Counted from the first letter of the stretch, positions 24,049 through 34,592 are shown. The stretch: 64,000 bases of DNA from Fulvivirga sediminis (GCF_016757215.1 NZ_JAESIY010000004.1:124001-188000), one strand, 5' to 3'. Notes: a model not told the origin generated them from the sequence alone. Translations and numbers: made by a program.

Positions 24049-26769
24049 ATGAAGCAAAGCGACCAATCAGAGCTACAATCCGATTATTTAAAAAAATGGC
24101 ATACACATTTTTCTAACGCTCTCCGCAGCGCAAATAGTAACAACAGCTTAGAGGCAATAAGCAATATTAATGCAGCCATGGAGCTAGCCTGTAGTACTGA
24201 CTTACTCTACAGCTGGAATCATCTTCAGTCCCAATTACCACTTTCTGAAAAACAGCAAGAAACACTTATAGCTTTAGTAGCCTCGCCTAGCTCCAACGAT
24301 GAAAGAATATACCTGGCTCACCTTCATTTGCTTTCTCATGATTACTTCAATGCTTTAGTATTATATAAGTCTGCCGAACACAGCACTTCGCTAGACTTTT
24401 ATAAAGGGCTTGCCTACTTCCATAATGCTTATTATGACAAGGCATACCAATGCTATAGCCAATACCTCAATGATTACCCCCTCAAGGCCTTTGCCTGCTA
24501 TGAAAGAGGTCTTACCTTATTAAAGAAAAAACAGTCTAATGAGGCTTCAGATGATTTCCAAACGGCACTAATGGCCAATGGGTCTCATTACGAATACCAT
24601 TTTCAATATGCCATAACCAAAATAAATCAAGGCGCTAATAATGATATTTTAGAACACCTGAACAAGGCTATTAGCTTGAACCCCCAGCACTATGAAAGTT
24701 ATCTAGTGAAGGGCAATCTAAACGTTCAGGCCAAGCTAGGAGAAGAGGCATTAGAAGATTTTAACCAGGCCATAAATATAAACCCTGATAGACCTGAAGC
24801 ATACGCTAAAAGGGGAGCTCTTTATAATAATCTTTATAAAGACAATAATAAGGCCATTAACGATCTTTATAAGGCGGTAAAACTGATAAAGGCTGATCTG
24901 GAAGACTCCACTAAAGGAGATATATTCTTAAACCGTGCCAAGGTAAATCAGGATATAGGCTATCATTTTCAGGCCATTGATGATTATAACAAAGCGCTAG
25001 AATACTTATCTGGCTCACACCACCTGTACATATCCAGAGGCAATTCTTACTTTGCCCTTGAGGAATATAAAAAGGCTTTGGATGACTATACAAAATCTAC
25101 TGAATACTGGAAAAATAGTGCCGTTTCTCATTATAACATGGCTTTAGCAAAAGAAAATCTGGGAGACACAAAAGGTGCTATAGAAGAATATTCGCTTAGC
25201 CTCCTGGAGAGGAAGAATGACGTCAGAGCCATTAGCCAGCGTGCCATATTGCTTGCGGAAACCGATGACTGGGAAAACGCTAAAAAAGACTTTGATCTGG
25301 CCATCATGCTCAACCCCCAGCGAGCTCAAACTTATATTGATTTTGGGGATGCTCTTTCTAACAGAAATGAAAAAGAAGAGGCCATAAAAGCCTACTCTCA
25401 TGCCATAGAGCTAGAACCCGAGGCCAACCTATACTTTACCCGAGGTCTCTGCAAAGAAACCTTGCAAGATAATGAAGGAGCTATAGCAGATGCTAATATG
25501 GCTATTGAGTGTAACGACGGATATGCTGACGCTTATAACCTAAGAGCCAATAACTTAGCTATTTTAGGCAAACATGAATTAGCCATTGAGGATTTTACCA
25601 AAGCCATATCAATACAACCAGACAATGGCATGTTTTATTGCAACAGGGCACTTTCATACAGTAAAAATATAGATCAGCTCAAGGCCCTGGAAGATTACAA
25701 TAAAGCCGTGGAGCTGGCCCCTGAATACAACAGAAACTATGTTAACAGAGGTAGCTTATGGGTAGACCTGAAAGACTATAGCAGGGCCATACAAGATTGC
25801 GATAAAGCCATTCAAAAAGAACCGTTGAATGATATTGCTTTGTTTAACAGAGCTGTTTCTCATTTTAAACTGGGGAATTATAGCCTAGCGGCAAAAGATT
25901 ATACCATGGTCATATCGCTACTTCCTTATGACCATGTAGCCTATCATAACCGAGCCAGGGCTTATGCTCAACTTAAAGAAAAAGAGAAGGCCTTGCGTGA
26001 CTTTAATACATCCATTGATATAAATCCAGACTATGTAGAGAGCTATTTTGAAAGAGCAAAATTCTTTGAACAGTGGCAAATATATGATAAGGCCATGGAA
26101 GATTACAATATGCTGATAGAGCTGAGACCTGCAGCACCACACTACTATAACCATCGAGGCCTGCTATATGAGCGACTAAACAAGTTAGATGAAGCCATGG
26201 AAGATTATAACTCGGCCATAGAACTACCTCCACACTTATCTGATCCTTTTATCAATAAAGGCAATATTTACAGAAAAAAAGGAGACCTCATCAAAGCAAT
26301 AGATTGCTATAGCGAAGCCATTGAAATCTCACCTAAGGACCCTGTAGCTTATTCTAACAAAGGCCTGATATATTACGACATGGAAATTTTTCATGAGGCC
26401 GTTGAAAACTTTGATCAGGCCATAGCCCTTAACCCGGAGTTTGCGCATGCTTACTATAACCGCGGCTTAGTATTTAGCAAGCAAGAGCAAGCCACCCAGA
26501 AGGCTTTAGAAGATTTTCAGCAAGCCATTGACCTCAATCCTAATTATATTAATGCCTACAAAGAAAAAGGCCATTTATATTTTAAACTATCCCAATATAA
26601 TGAAGCAAAAGACATTATAAACCAGCTAATCAAAGTAAGCCCTAACCAGGCTTATGCCTATCATTTCAGATCCAAAATTAATAAAGCCTTGAACCTACAA
26701 GAAGAATCTTTAGAAGATGCCATTAAAGCATTCTCACTAGACCCTACCAACTACCCACTTAATTCATAA
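24049..26769 (+). CDS. giant cytoplasmic TPR-repeat protein
   Basis: A 906-aa protein with no signal peptide. From about residue 95 to the end it is a nearly unbroken array of some 20-23 tetratricopeptide repeats of 34 residues (for example ALEDFNQAININPDRPEAYA, AIEDFTKAISIQPDNGMFY, AVENFDQAIALNPEFAHAYY). The N-terminal 90 residues are a divergent helical cap (SDYLKKWHTHFSNALRSANS). Such a superhelix is a protein scaffold. It is followed on the same strand by a 142-aa orphan and the DUF4132 giant with no terminator that I can see, so the three are probably one operon and this protein may organise a complex with them. Confidence 0.88.
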   Translation: MKQSDQSELQSDYLKKWHTHFSNALRSANSNNSLEAISNINAAMELACSTDLLYSWNHLQSQLPLSEKQQETLIALVASPSSNDERIYLAHLHLLSHDYFNALVLYKSAEHSTSLDFYKGLAYFHNAYYDKAYQCYSQYLNDYPLKAFACYERGLTLLKKKQSNEASDDFQTALMANGSHYEYHFQYAITKINQGANNDILEHLNKAISLNPQHYESYLVKGNLNVQAKLGEEALEDFNQAININPDRPEAYAKRGALYNNLYKDNNKAINDLYKAVKLIKADLEDSTKGDIFLNRAKVNQDIGYHFQAIDDYNKALEYLSGSHHLYISRGNSYFALEEYKKALDDYTKSTEYWKNSAVSHYNMALAKENLGDTKGAIEEYSLSLLERKNDVRAISQRAILLAETDDWENAKKDFDLAIMLNPQRAQTYIDFGDALSNRNEKEEAIKAYSHAIELEPEANLYFTRGLCKETLQDNEGAIADANMAIECNDGYADAYNLRANNLAILGKHELAIEDFTKAISIQPDNGMFYCNRALSYSKNIDQLKALEDYNKAVELAPEYNRNYVNRGSLWVDLKDYSRAIQDCDKAIQKEPLNDIALFNRAVSHFKLGNYSLAAKDYTMVISLLPYDHVAYHNRARAYAQLKEKEKALRDFNTSIDINPDYVESYFERAKFFEQWQIYDKAMEDYNMLIELRPAAPHYYNHRGLLYERLNKLDEAMEDYNSAIELPPHLSDPFINKGNIYRKKGDLIKAIDCYSEAIEISPKDPVAYSNKGLIYYDMEIFHEAVENFDQAIALNPEFAHAYYNRGLVFSKQEQATQKALEDFQQAIDLNPNYINAYKEKGHLYFKLSQYNEAKDIINQLIKVSPNQAYAYHFRSKINKALNLQEESLEDAIKAFSLDPTNYPLNS

Positions 26770-26944
26770 AAACACTCAAAAAAGGCCCTATACTCATTAT
26801 AAACTGGGATCTGCTTACCACTGAATTCCGTGATTTTAGTGAATCAGTCTGCTTCAGAAGCCTGAAAAAAGTATGAATATAATACTTTTGTCAAGCATCA
26901 GTTGATGTAGAAATCATAACCTGTAATCACAAAACATAATAGTG

Positions 26945-27370
26945 ATGAAAATCAGTTACAGTGTAAAGCAAATGGGTAAAAAGCACCCACTTATTGGTAG
27001 AAGTACCATAGAAATTAAAGATATCACTCAGCCTATGCCGCTGAGAGACCTCATTTCTGCCATAGTAACCCAGCAGGTAGAGGCCTTTAACCAGCGGAAA
27101 AGCGAAAACAACATTGTACCCTACCTCTTGCAGCAAGATATTGACAGCCAAAAAGAGCTAGGAAAAGTAGGTTTTAATGATAGCTATAACAATGAGCTGG
27201 CCAATGTTGAGGAAGCCATTGCAAATGCCCTACTATCTTTTGAAGATGGTGTCTACTGCATTTTCATAGATGAGCAGCAGGTAGAGCACCTTAATGACGT
27301 TGTGAACATATCAGAAGACAGCCTCCTTTATTTTATCAGATTAACTTTTTTATCAGGCAGCATGTGGTAG
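26945..27370 (+). CDS. small orphan protein between TPR and DUF4132 genes
   Basis: Unrecognised 141-aa soluble protein; the ATG at 26945 is preferred to the in-frame GTG at 26942. It has a mixed alpha/beta pattern with no Cys cluster and no membrane segment. The start reads MKISYSVKQMGKKHPLIG, a central helix is PMPLRDLISAIVTQQVEAFN, and a conserved-looking end runs GVYCIFIDEQQVEHLNDVV then LYFIRLTFLSGSMW. It lies 175 nt after the TPR stop and 50 nt before the DUF4132 start. Its position suggests a dedicated partner or inhibitor of the DUF4132 protein, which is inference from context only. Confidence 0.7.
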   Translation: MKISYSVKQMGKKHPLIGRSTIEIKDITQPMPLRDLISAIVTQQVEAFNQRKSENNIVPYLLQQDIDSQKELGKVGFNDSYNNELANVEEAIANALLSFEDGVYCIFIDEQQVEHLNDVVNISEDSLLYFIRLTFLSGSMW

Positions 27371-27420
27371 CCTCTTTCCTTAACGCCAACATGCTATAAT
27401 CATTATATCCCATTAACACT

Positions 27421-30400
27421 ATGAATACAGAAGAGTATTTACAATCAAAAAAGATAGCCGACAGACTGGTTAATATACATAATCAGTATTATGTCATCAA
27501 CCAAAGCACAAAGAAGGAAGATGAGCCATACAAACATAAAACAGCATTGGGTCTTATGTTTCTCAATGCTTACCCCCAGCTAAGAGAAAATAATAATAAC
27601 AATAGCTCTTACAGCTACTGGGAACCTGTAACTGTTGGCTCTGAGCGTATGAGAGTTTTTTCAGAATTTGGAGACATAAATAATTTCTGGAACGAGCGAA
27701 ATTACCCTGTACTAGAAGACCTTTTCGGTAAAGAAATGGCCCCTCTAATAAAAAAAGCATGGGACTATATCCCTTCACTTCCTTACCAAACAGGATATAG
27801 CCGCCGTTCATTCAGAGCGCCCCAAAGACCCGAACAGCATTTTACAAGAAAGCTTAACTTCATTATTTCGCTCAATGTAAGGATGGAGTATAACCTTACG
27901 CTCAAAGAATATATTCTCTATTCTAACGAAGTGGCCGCATACAACCCTGACTTTGGCATATTACTAACTCCATTAGTACAAGAGGAAGATCCTGAGCTAT
28001 ACCCATTACTACAAGATATAGTGTATAACAGGCACCCTACAGCTAAAGTAAGTAGACCCATCATAAAGGCTTTTTTAATTAGTAATAATCCAGGAGCCTG
28101 GAAAGCTATTGAAGATCTGCTGCTTTCTGCTCAAAGACAAGAAGGGCTACGCCAAACCATATTAGAGCAGCTAGATGAAACATCTATAGGTGCACTGCTT
28201 CATATGATGAATGTAATAGTTAGAGAAAACTTAATACGCTTCTCTTCTGTAGTACGCGCTATGGACACCTGGACAGGCCTTAGCTGGGAGGCTGAAAAGC
28301 AAAGCACCGTTAAAAGATTCTTTGAGTTAGGCCTTCATTACCTGGAAGAACCGGATGATATTAAAAATGCTATAAAGAGTAAAGACAATGCCGAAGTATA
28401 CATGGCCTTGTGGGCGGCGGCAGTAAGAGACGTGGACCGTTGCACTCCGTTGCTTCAAGAGCTACTTCAGCAAGGCAATAAAGAGAAAAGTCATCTGGCT
28501 CTTTATTTCATTAATGAAGTAGACCTAAATCACATTATCTCAATCGCGACAGAAGCATTGATCAAGGATAAACTTAAAAGTGATGACTCTCAAGAGTTCT
28601 TATTCTGGCTTATTCGTCTGTTGAATTACAGAATGATATTCGTGAAAAATATCATGACCCCAGAAGATCGTCAGCTCATCATCCAGCATCTAATTGCAGA
28701 AGTGCCTAACATCCCTAAAAAAGGAACTAAATTCAAAGGTAAGGTATTTAGCTGGTCTGTTTTTAACCTAACTCAAGAACAAGGTTATGATTTTTTAATT
28801 AAACTGCTAGATCCTACCTCTCAGAAAGACTTGGAACTAATGACGGAATTGCTCCCTAATATGCCAATTGAATCGAGAGAAAAAGTAGCTAGCCTTATAC
28901 TTCCTGAATTTTATCATTATAGAAGTGATAAACTTAAAGAAGACTACAAGCTATCTTCATTCAAAAGAGATTTCTGCCTGAGCGTACTTAAAGACCGCTC
29001 ATCTTCCATTAGAAGTGCCGCCATAAAAGCCCTTAATTTTGCAGAACTGAGTGAAGACGAACTTATTCAATTTGAAGATTTACTAAAAAGCAAAAGTGCA
29101 GAAGTAAGAGCAAGCATTATAAGTTTCATAATGAAAAAAGGAGATGCTACTGTACAGCAAAGCATTGAAAGACTTTGCTTTTCTAGCAACCAGGAGCAAC
29201 GTCTTTCCGCCTTAGACATGCTTAATCAACTGCATAAAAAAGAAGAGCTACGAGATTGGACTTCAAGCAAAGCTGATGAATTTGCAGAAAAAAGAGACCC
29301 TTCACCAAAAGAAAACATCTTACTTGAAAACCTTCGTAGAAATGATTCTATTCTCAATAAATACACCTCAGAAAATGGCTATGGTCTTTTTGACCCCAAC
29401 AATATCACCACAGCCCAAAAGCCTGGTGCACCTAAAAAAGAGATAGAAGAGCGCTTTTTTAATAAAAACTTTGGGCTGAGCGTTACGGTAGATAAGCTCA
29501 AAGAAGAATTAAGAAAACTAGAAGCTCTGGTAAAACAACACCATGACCATGAATATACCGTAACCTATTGGGATGGCTCTAGACAAACGGTACTATTAGG
29601 TAATTATTTCTCTCCAATATCTAGAGATGATAAGAAAAAGACACCAGAAGAAAGGTATAATAACTACCCTTTACCTGAAGTGTGGAAAGAGTGGATGGAA
29701 AACTCAGGACTCACCAATTTAGACCTATTCATAACCAGCCTATTCTATTCTCAAATCAGATATCAATACCAGAATGATAGTAAATATGACGTATTTCCAA
29801 AATCGGTACAAGTACTGAAGAATCTCACTTTTGACCCGAATTTTTCTGATAGAAAAAAACAGGGCTGGAGAGAGGACACAGAGTTCCAAATCGTCAGAAA
29901 TCTCATGAAAATATATCCATTTGAGAGCAAGGCGCTATATTACAAAACTTTTTTGGAGAAATTCATCAACGAAATACCACAAGAAGAACTTACCGAGTAC
30001 AGAACCATTAAAGAAACTTACACCTCTAACCTAGGGACTTGGAGAGACCTCCCTACCATTGCCAGTATTTTTGAGCTTTATAAAAATCATGCAGATAAAA
30101 TGAGTGATGATGAGTTTAAAGAATATTGGCAATTTGAGGATTGGAGGCTTAAAACCTTGCCTTCAAATTTCCCTATATATAATTATGAAGCTACCATAGA
30201 TCTATTCTGCAGAGCTTACGAATTAGATCTAATCACTAAAGATGAACTCCTCAAGCGTATACTGAAGGCTTCAGGATTAAGAGAGCTAACCCATTCAGGC
30301 TACAATTATGGAAGAAAGAAAAAGGAAAATTTGTTTACCAAATTCCCTTTCCTTTCAGACTTACTTGCTCCATGCATTAAATTAATAGTGAATGTAGAAT

Positions 30401-32472
30401 TACAAAGAGGTGACTCTCCTACTTCTGTTACTGATTTAGCGCAAAATATTGACACTCTGCATGGTACCGACTACCTGATAAGAATACTCCTGGCACTGGG
30501 TAAAGACAAGCTGCAGAGGGGCTATTCATACTCCTATGGCTCACATTTAATGAGCAAGCAGGCTATTTTAAGTAAATATTTAAAAGGAACTTATCCTAAG
30601 CCAGAAGAAAATCAGGAATTTTTCAATGCAAAAATTAAAGAGGGTAAAATATCTGAAACACGATTAGTAGAAGCAGCAATGTATGCCCCTCAATGGCTTC
30701 CTTTTGTTATGAATCACCTGGGTTGGACAGACATGGATAGTGCCGTATGGTGGCTACATGCCCACGCCAACCAAAGACATGATTCTGAAACAGAAACCGA
30801 AATAGCCAGATTCTCTAAGGTAGATGTAGCAGAGTTTAGTGATGGAGCGGTTGATATTGACTGGTTCTTATCCATGTATAAATCTCTCGGCCTGTCTAAA
30901 TGGAAGATCGTATACAATGCCGCAAAATATATTTCTGATGGCGTAGGCCACAAAAGAGCACAGCTTTATGCCGATGTAATTTTGGGCAATACTAAAATCA
31001 GGGAGGTGACTAAGCGAGTGAAAGACAAGCGTAATCAGGATTACCTACGAGTATATGGTTTGGTACCTCTTAGCAAAAAGAACAGAGACAATGACTTGCT
31101 CAGCAGATACAAATACCTGCAACAGTTCAAAAAAGAGAGCAAGCAATTTGGATCTCAAAGACAGGCTAGTGAGGCGCATGCTGTAAAAATAGCCATGGAA
31201 AACCTGGCCCGAACAGCTGGCTACTCTGACCCCATCCGTCTTACCTGGGTAATGGAAACCGCTCTGGCCAGAGAAATTATAGATTCATCGGACACCCTTA
31301 CTTTTGACAATGTAGAAATAGCATTAGAAGTAAATGATCAAGGCAAAGCCGAGATCAAAGTAACTAAAGATGGAAAGCCTCTGAAGAGTATCCCTGCCAA
31401 ACTGCGTAAAAACAAAGATGTAATAGCCCTTAAAGAGCATCAAAAAACACTTAAAGAGCAGTATAGCCGTACGCTAAAAAGCCTGGAAGCCGCCATGGTT
31501 AACAGAGACAACTTTACAGCTAAGGAAGTTATAGAAATCACCAACCATCCGGTATTAAGGCCTATGCTTGATAAGCTGGTCTTGAAAAATGGAGATACCC
31601 TTGGCCTATTGCAAGATGGCAAGCTGGTAGACATCCATGGAGAGCAGCATGAGTTGGAAGGAGAAGTATTCATAGCGCACTCTTATGATCTTTATAAAGA
31701 TAAAAGCTGGAGCGATTTCCAAAAATATGTGTTTGATAATAAGCTGAAGCAACCATTCAAGCAAATATTCAGGGAGCTTTACCTACCTACAGATGATGAA
31801 CTGAAAGCAGTAAGCGTATCACAAAGATATGAAGGGCATCAGGTACAGCCGAAGCAGACCCTAGCCTTGTTAAAATCGAGAGGCTGGACGGTAAGTTACG
31901 AAGAAGGGCTGCAGAAGGTGTTTCATAAAGAAGGCTTTATAGCTAAAATTTATGCCATGGCTGACTGGTTCTCTCCTGCCGATGTAGAGAGCCCTACGCT
32001 CGAAACGGTAGAATTCCTGAACAGAAAAACCTGGAAAAATATACCTTTTGAAGAAATCAATGGCCATATTTTTAGTGAGGTGATGAGAGATCTTGACCTG
32101 GTAGTGAGTGTGGCGCACGTAGGCGACGTAGACCCGGAAGCCAGCCATTCTTCAATGGAAATGCGTAGCGTGCTGGTAAAAGAAACAGCTCGCATGTTCA
32201 AGCTAGACAACGTGGAAGTACAAGGCAACCATGTACACATTACTGGCGAGCTAGGCGAGTACAATGTACACCTGGGTAGTGCCATAGTGCATAAAAAACC
32301 AGGCCATTATATTCCTATTCTGCCTGTTCATTCTCAGCACAGAGGCCGATTGTTTTTACCTTTTGTAGATGATGATCCTAAAAGTGCAGAACTCATGTCT
32401 AAAGTACTAATGCTAGCTAAAGACAATGAAATACAAGACCCTACTATACTTAGTAGCATAAAAGGAATTTAA
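27421..32472 (+). CDS. DUF4132-family giant protein (MolR/YehI-like)
   Basis: A 1683-aa cytoplasmic protein. The N-terminal ~700 residues look like degenerate HEAT-type helical repeats (SSIRSAAIKALNFAELSEDE, SAEVRASIISFIMKKGDA). The middle is helical and poorly conserved to my eye. The C-terminal third, from about 1240 on, matches what I know of DUF4132: TLTFDNVEIALEVNDQGKAE, PFKQIFRELYLPT and VLLKSRGW-like ALLKSRGWTVSYEEG, then a terminal domain with FSEVMRDLDLVVSVAHVGD and GRLFLPFVDDDP. E. coli YehI and MolR are relatives with no settled biochemistry; the family has been tied to stress-response and WGR-domain systems. A strong hairpin at 32481-32519 ends the operon. Confidence 0.85.
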   Translation: MNTEEYLQSKKIADRLVNIHNQYYVINQSTKKEDEPYKHKTALGLMFLNAYPQLRENNNNNSSYSYWEPVTVGSERMRVFSEFGDINNFWNERNYPVLEDLFGKEMAPLIKKAWDYIPSLPYQTGYSRRSFRAPQRPEQHFTRKLNFIISLNVRMEYNLTLKEYILYSNEVAAYNPDFGILLTPLVQEEDPELYPLLQDIVYNRHPTAKVSRPIIKAFLISNNPGAWKAIEDLLLSAQRQEGLRQTILEQLDETSIGALLHMMNVIVRENLIRFSSVVRAMDTWTGLSWEAEKQSTVKRFFELGLHYLEEPDDIKNAIKSKDNAEVYMALWAAAVRDVDRCTPLLQELLQQGNKEKSHLALYFINEVDLNHIISIATEALIKDKLKSDDSQEFLFWLIRLLNYRMIFVKNIMTPEDRQLIIQHLIAEVPNIPKKGTKFKGKVFSWSVFNLTQEQGYDFLIKLLDPTSQKDLELMTELLPNMPIESREKVASLILPEFYHYRSDKLKEDYKLSSFKRDFCLSVLKDRSSSIRSAAIKALNFAELSEDELIQFEDLLKSKSAEVRASIISFIMKKGDATVQQSIERLCFSSNQEQRLSALDMLNQLHKKEELRDWTSSKADEFAEKRDPSPKENILLENLRRNDSILNKYTSENGYGLFDPNNITTAQKPGAPKKEIEERFFNKNFGLSVTVDKLKEELRKLEALVKQHHDHEYTVTYWDGSRQTVLLGNYFSPISRDDKKKTPEERYNNYPLPEVWKEWMENSGLTNLDLFITSLFYSQIRYQYQNDSKYDVFPKSVQVLKNLTFDPNFSDRKKQGWREDTEFQIVRNLMKIYPFESKALYYKTFLEKFINEIPQEELTEYRTIKETYTSNLGTWRDLPTIASIFELYKNHADKMSDDEFKEYWQFEDWRLKTLPSNFPIYNYEATIDLFCRAYELDLITKDELLKRILKASGLRELTHSGYNYGRKKKENLFTKFPFLSDLLAPCIKLIVNVELQRGDSPTSVTDLAQNIDTLHGTDYLIRILLALGKDKLQRGYSYSYGSHLMSKQAILSKYLKGTYPKPEENQEFFNAKIKEGKISETRLVEAAMYAPQWLPFVMNHLGWTDMDSAVWWLHAHANQRHDSETETEIARFSKVDVAEFSDGAVDIDWFLSMYKSLGLSKWKIVYNAAKYISDGVGHKRAQLYADVILGNTKIREVTKRVKDKRNQDYLRVYGLVPLSKKNRDNDLLSRYKYLQQFKKESKQFGSQRQASEAHAVKIAMENLARTAGYSDPIRLTWVMETALAREIIDSSDTLTFDNVEIALEVNDQGKAEIKVTKDGKPLKSIPAKLRKNKDVIALKEHQKTLKEQYSRTLKSLEAAMVNRDNFTAKEVIEITNHPVLRPMLDKLVLKNGDTLGLLQDGKLVDIHGEQHELEGEVFIAHSYDLYKDKSWSDFQKYVFDNKLKQPFKQIFRELYLPTDDELKAVSVSQRYEGHQVQPKQTLALLKSRGWTVSYEEGLQKVFHKEGFIAKIYAMADWFSPADVESPTLETVEFLNRKTWKNIPFEEINGHIFSEVMRDLDLVVSVAHVGDVDPEASHSSMEMRSVLVKETARMFKLDNVEVQGNHVHITGELGEYNVHLGSAIVHKKPGHYIPILPVHSQHRGRLFLPFVDDDPKSAELMSKVLMLAKDNEIQDPTILSSIKGI

Positions 32473-32480
32473 TGCCAAAA

Positions 32481-32519
32481 GGCTGTCTTAAGGCTATTGC
32501 AACCTGCCTTAAGACAGCC
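32481..32519 (+). terminator. terminator of the TPR-DUF4132 operon
   Basis: A 14-bp perfect stem GGCTGTCTTAAGGC (32481-32494) with GCCTTAAGACAGCC (32506-32519), 9 nt after the DUF4132 stop. Only a short T-rich stretch follows. Confidence 0.75.
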
Positions 32520-32617
32520 AAATTCCTGATTTTAATCATTTAGAAGCACTTTTCACCCTCCCTTTTATTAAAATTTACTTGAGTCAGTTAGCTTTCCCCT
32601 CTCAATCAACTGACAGC

Positions 32618-33346
32618 ATGAAAAATAAAGCATTACTATTATTCGTCTTTTGTCTCTTATCATTCTTCAGGCCTGGCCTGGCTCAGAGCGACTTAAGTGA
32701 AATGACCTACAAGGCTTACATCACTGAAGACAAAGACCTATGGAAAGAGGTGGTAAAAAAACGGCAGAACCTCTACGAAAAAGAACAGTCAGGCAAGAAT
32801 TTATACCAACTAGCGATGGCGCAGTATGGATTACTCAACAACACCCGAGTAGATAAAGACGAAGACCTCTTTGATGAATACTATGACGAAATTCTAGAAA
32901 ACATAGATAAACTGATTGAAACAGAACATGAAAAGGCTAATGCCTATGCCTTACGTGCGGCTGTTTATGGACTAGAAACGTCATACAGCGGGTGGAAAGG
33001 CATGTTTTTAGGCCCAAAAAGTAGCAGCAATCTAAGTGATGCTAAAGAAGAAGACGATTCATCTGCATTTGTATGGGCCACCTATGGCAGCGCCAAATTA
33101 TTTGCACCCTCTATGTTTGGTGGCGATAAAGATGAGGCTATAAAATCATTTAAAAAAGCTATAGAGCTATATGAGAAAGCCAACCTACAGCAAGACTGGC
33201 GTTACCTATATGCTTTGGCTTGGCTAGGGCAAGCCTATTACCGTACCGATCAGCCACAAAAAGCTAAAGAGATATACAATAAGGCTCTAAAGATAGAACC
33301 TAATTTTAAGTGGGTGAAAGATGACCTCTTACCGCAGGTCAACTAA
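32618..33346 (+). CDS. secreted TPR protein
   Basis: A 242-aa exported protein. The start at ATG 32618 gives a clean signal peptide (MKNKALLLFVFCLLSFFR..GLAQ); an upstream TTG frame start is unlikely. The mature part is helical, with a central region containing YGLETSYSGWKGMFLGPKSS and two recognisable TPRs at the C-terminus (EAIKSFKKAIELYEKANLQ, KAKEIYNKALKIEPNFKW). It resembles periplasmic TPR proteins of Bacteroidota that have no assigned role. It is separated from the DUF4132 operon by a strong terminator and ends at a bidirectional one. Confidence 0.75.
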   Translation: MKNKALLLFVFCLLSFFRPGLAQSDLSEMTYKAYITEDKDLWKEVVKKRQNLYEKEQSGKNLYQLAMAQYGLLNNTRVDKDEDLFDEYYDEILENIDKLIETEHEKANAYALRAAVYGLETSYSGWKGMFLGPKSSSNLSDAKEEDDSSAFVWATYGSAKLFAPSMFGGDKDEAIKSFKKAIELYEKANLQQDWRYLYALAWLGQAYYRTDQPQKAKEIYNKALKIEPNFKWVKDDLLPQVN

Positions 33347-33353
33347 AGAAAAA

Positions 33354-33394
33354 GCCATAGCCATCTATTCAAAATAGAGCTATGGCATTGTTTT
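33354..33394 (+). terminator. bidirectional terminator between convergent genes
   Basis: An 8-bp stem GCCATAGC (33354-33361) with GCTATGGC (33379-33386) followed by ATTGTTTT, and preceded by an A-run for the other strand. It lies between the convergent stops at 33346 and 33396. Confidence 0.7.
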
Positions 33395-33395
33395 A

Positions 33396-34592
33396 TCATG
33401 TAGGTGTTTGCACATCGTCCCACTGCTGATCCATGAAATGAGTGAGCCAGTTAAGCGCATAATGTCTTTCATAAATAACACTTGGTATTATACCTCCTCC
33501 TACTTCTCTTCCATTAATACGAGCATTTACACACGCCCAGTGCATGCGGTAAGTCATATCCAGAGCATCTAATATTTCTTCTTTGGATCTTAGTTTCACA
33601 TTAGCTTCAAACTCTTCACGAGTAGGCTGAAAAATAGAGCTGACCACATCAGATACATTGCATATATTATCAGGGTAAATCAAATCATCAAACTTCCCTA
33701 GAGACCAAAGTAATACATACAAGCTTTCATACCTCCAGGTAGCATAAGCACGCTGTTCATCAGATAATACATCTGCATTATAAATAAACTGCTCTTGCTC
33801 CGTAAAAGAATTTATACCCTTCTCTGCTACAGCTCTTTGCAGGTGTTCTTGCTCTACACCTTCGCCTTTGGCCGATATCACTAATAAGGCATATGCACGG
33901 TCTATCACCTCCTTTAGGGCCCGAATCTCTACGCTGCCCTGATCAGGCACACATGGCAAATGCTCGTTTACAGCTATTCCTTTTTCCTTTAAAAACTCAC
34001 CTGATCGACCTCTCCTAGCCTGCTGTTCTTCAGTGTAATCCTCTTTAGGTTCATCCATATAGGCGGCATTTACATTCACCTCCAGGTCATCTATCTCACA
34101 GTTTCCATTAAGATCGATGATCAAATTTAAATCTTTATTTAAAAAATGCTGAGTCTCACTTTTAGTAAACTGATCATTAGGCTGAGCAAAAATAAAACCG
34201 TCTAAATCTTGAACTAAGACCCCTATTATAGATTTAAAAGACTCCGTAATTTTAGGCTCTGCCATTAAGGCAATTTCACAGTTCATAGACATGATTTTAT
34301 AGATAAACTTGTTTTTCACATCCGTATTAGTAGCAGGTAAAGATTGTACAAAGTTAACCATACCAGCCAGGTTCTGCGTAAGTCCACATTCTATCTCTTC
34401 CAGTTTATAAGAAGGCGTTTTTCTTTCTCTGTAATTCACCTTCAAACTGCTTCCTACAGATCCTAAAACAGTTACACTTTTCTCCAAGCCATGGTCATCT
34501 ACTTCTAGCTTCGCATTGGGCAAAATAGACTTAATTACCCCTAGTATTTTTTGAAACTCTAAATAGTGACTATATATCGTACAGTTTTCCAT
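33396..34592 (-). CDS. DUF4272-type cytoplasmic protein
   Basis: A 398-aa protein with start taken at 34592 (MENCTIYSHYLEF). The N-terminal half (about 1-185) is an unassigned alpha/beta domain. The second half fits DUF4272 as I remember it: QARRGRSGEFLKEKGIAV, a ...VEIRALKEVIDRAYALL helix, NSFTEQEQFIYN and YESLYVLLWSLGKFDDLI. DUF4272 proteins are of unknown function and occur beside stress and immunity-type genes. No signal peptide. Convergent with the secreted TPR gene and divergent from the ferredoxin-cyclase gene. Confidence 0.68.
   Translation of the reverse strand: MENCTIYSHYLEFQKILGVIKSILPNAKLEVDDHGLEKSVTVLGSVGSSLKVNYRERKTPSYKLEEIECGLTQNLAGMVNFVQSLPATNTDVKNKFIYKIMSMNCEIALMAEPKITESFKSIIGVLVQDLDGFIFAQPNDQFTKSETQHFLNKDLNLIIDLNGNCEIDDLEVNVNAAYMDEPKEDYTEEQQARRGRSGEFLKEKGIAVNEHLPCVPDQGSVEIRALKEVIDRAYALLVISAKGEGVEQEHLQRAVAEKGINSFTEQEQFIYNADVLSDEQRAYATWRYESLYVLLWSLGKFDDLIYPDNICNVSDVVSSIFQPTREEFEANVKLRSKEEILDALDMTYRMHWACVNARINGREVGGGIIPSVIYERHYALNWLTHFMDQQWDDVQTPT

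Noticed and set aside
24049-26769. CRISPR-like or DNA-level repeat in the TPR gene
   Set aside because: Periodicity is about 102 nt and divergent at DNA level; it reflects the 34-residue protein repeat.
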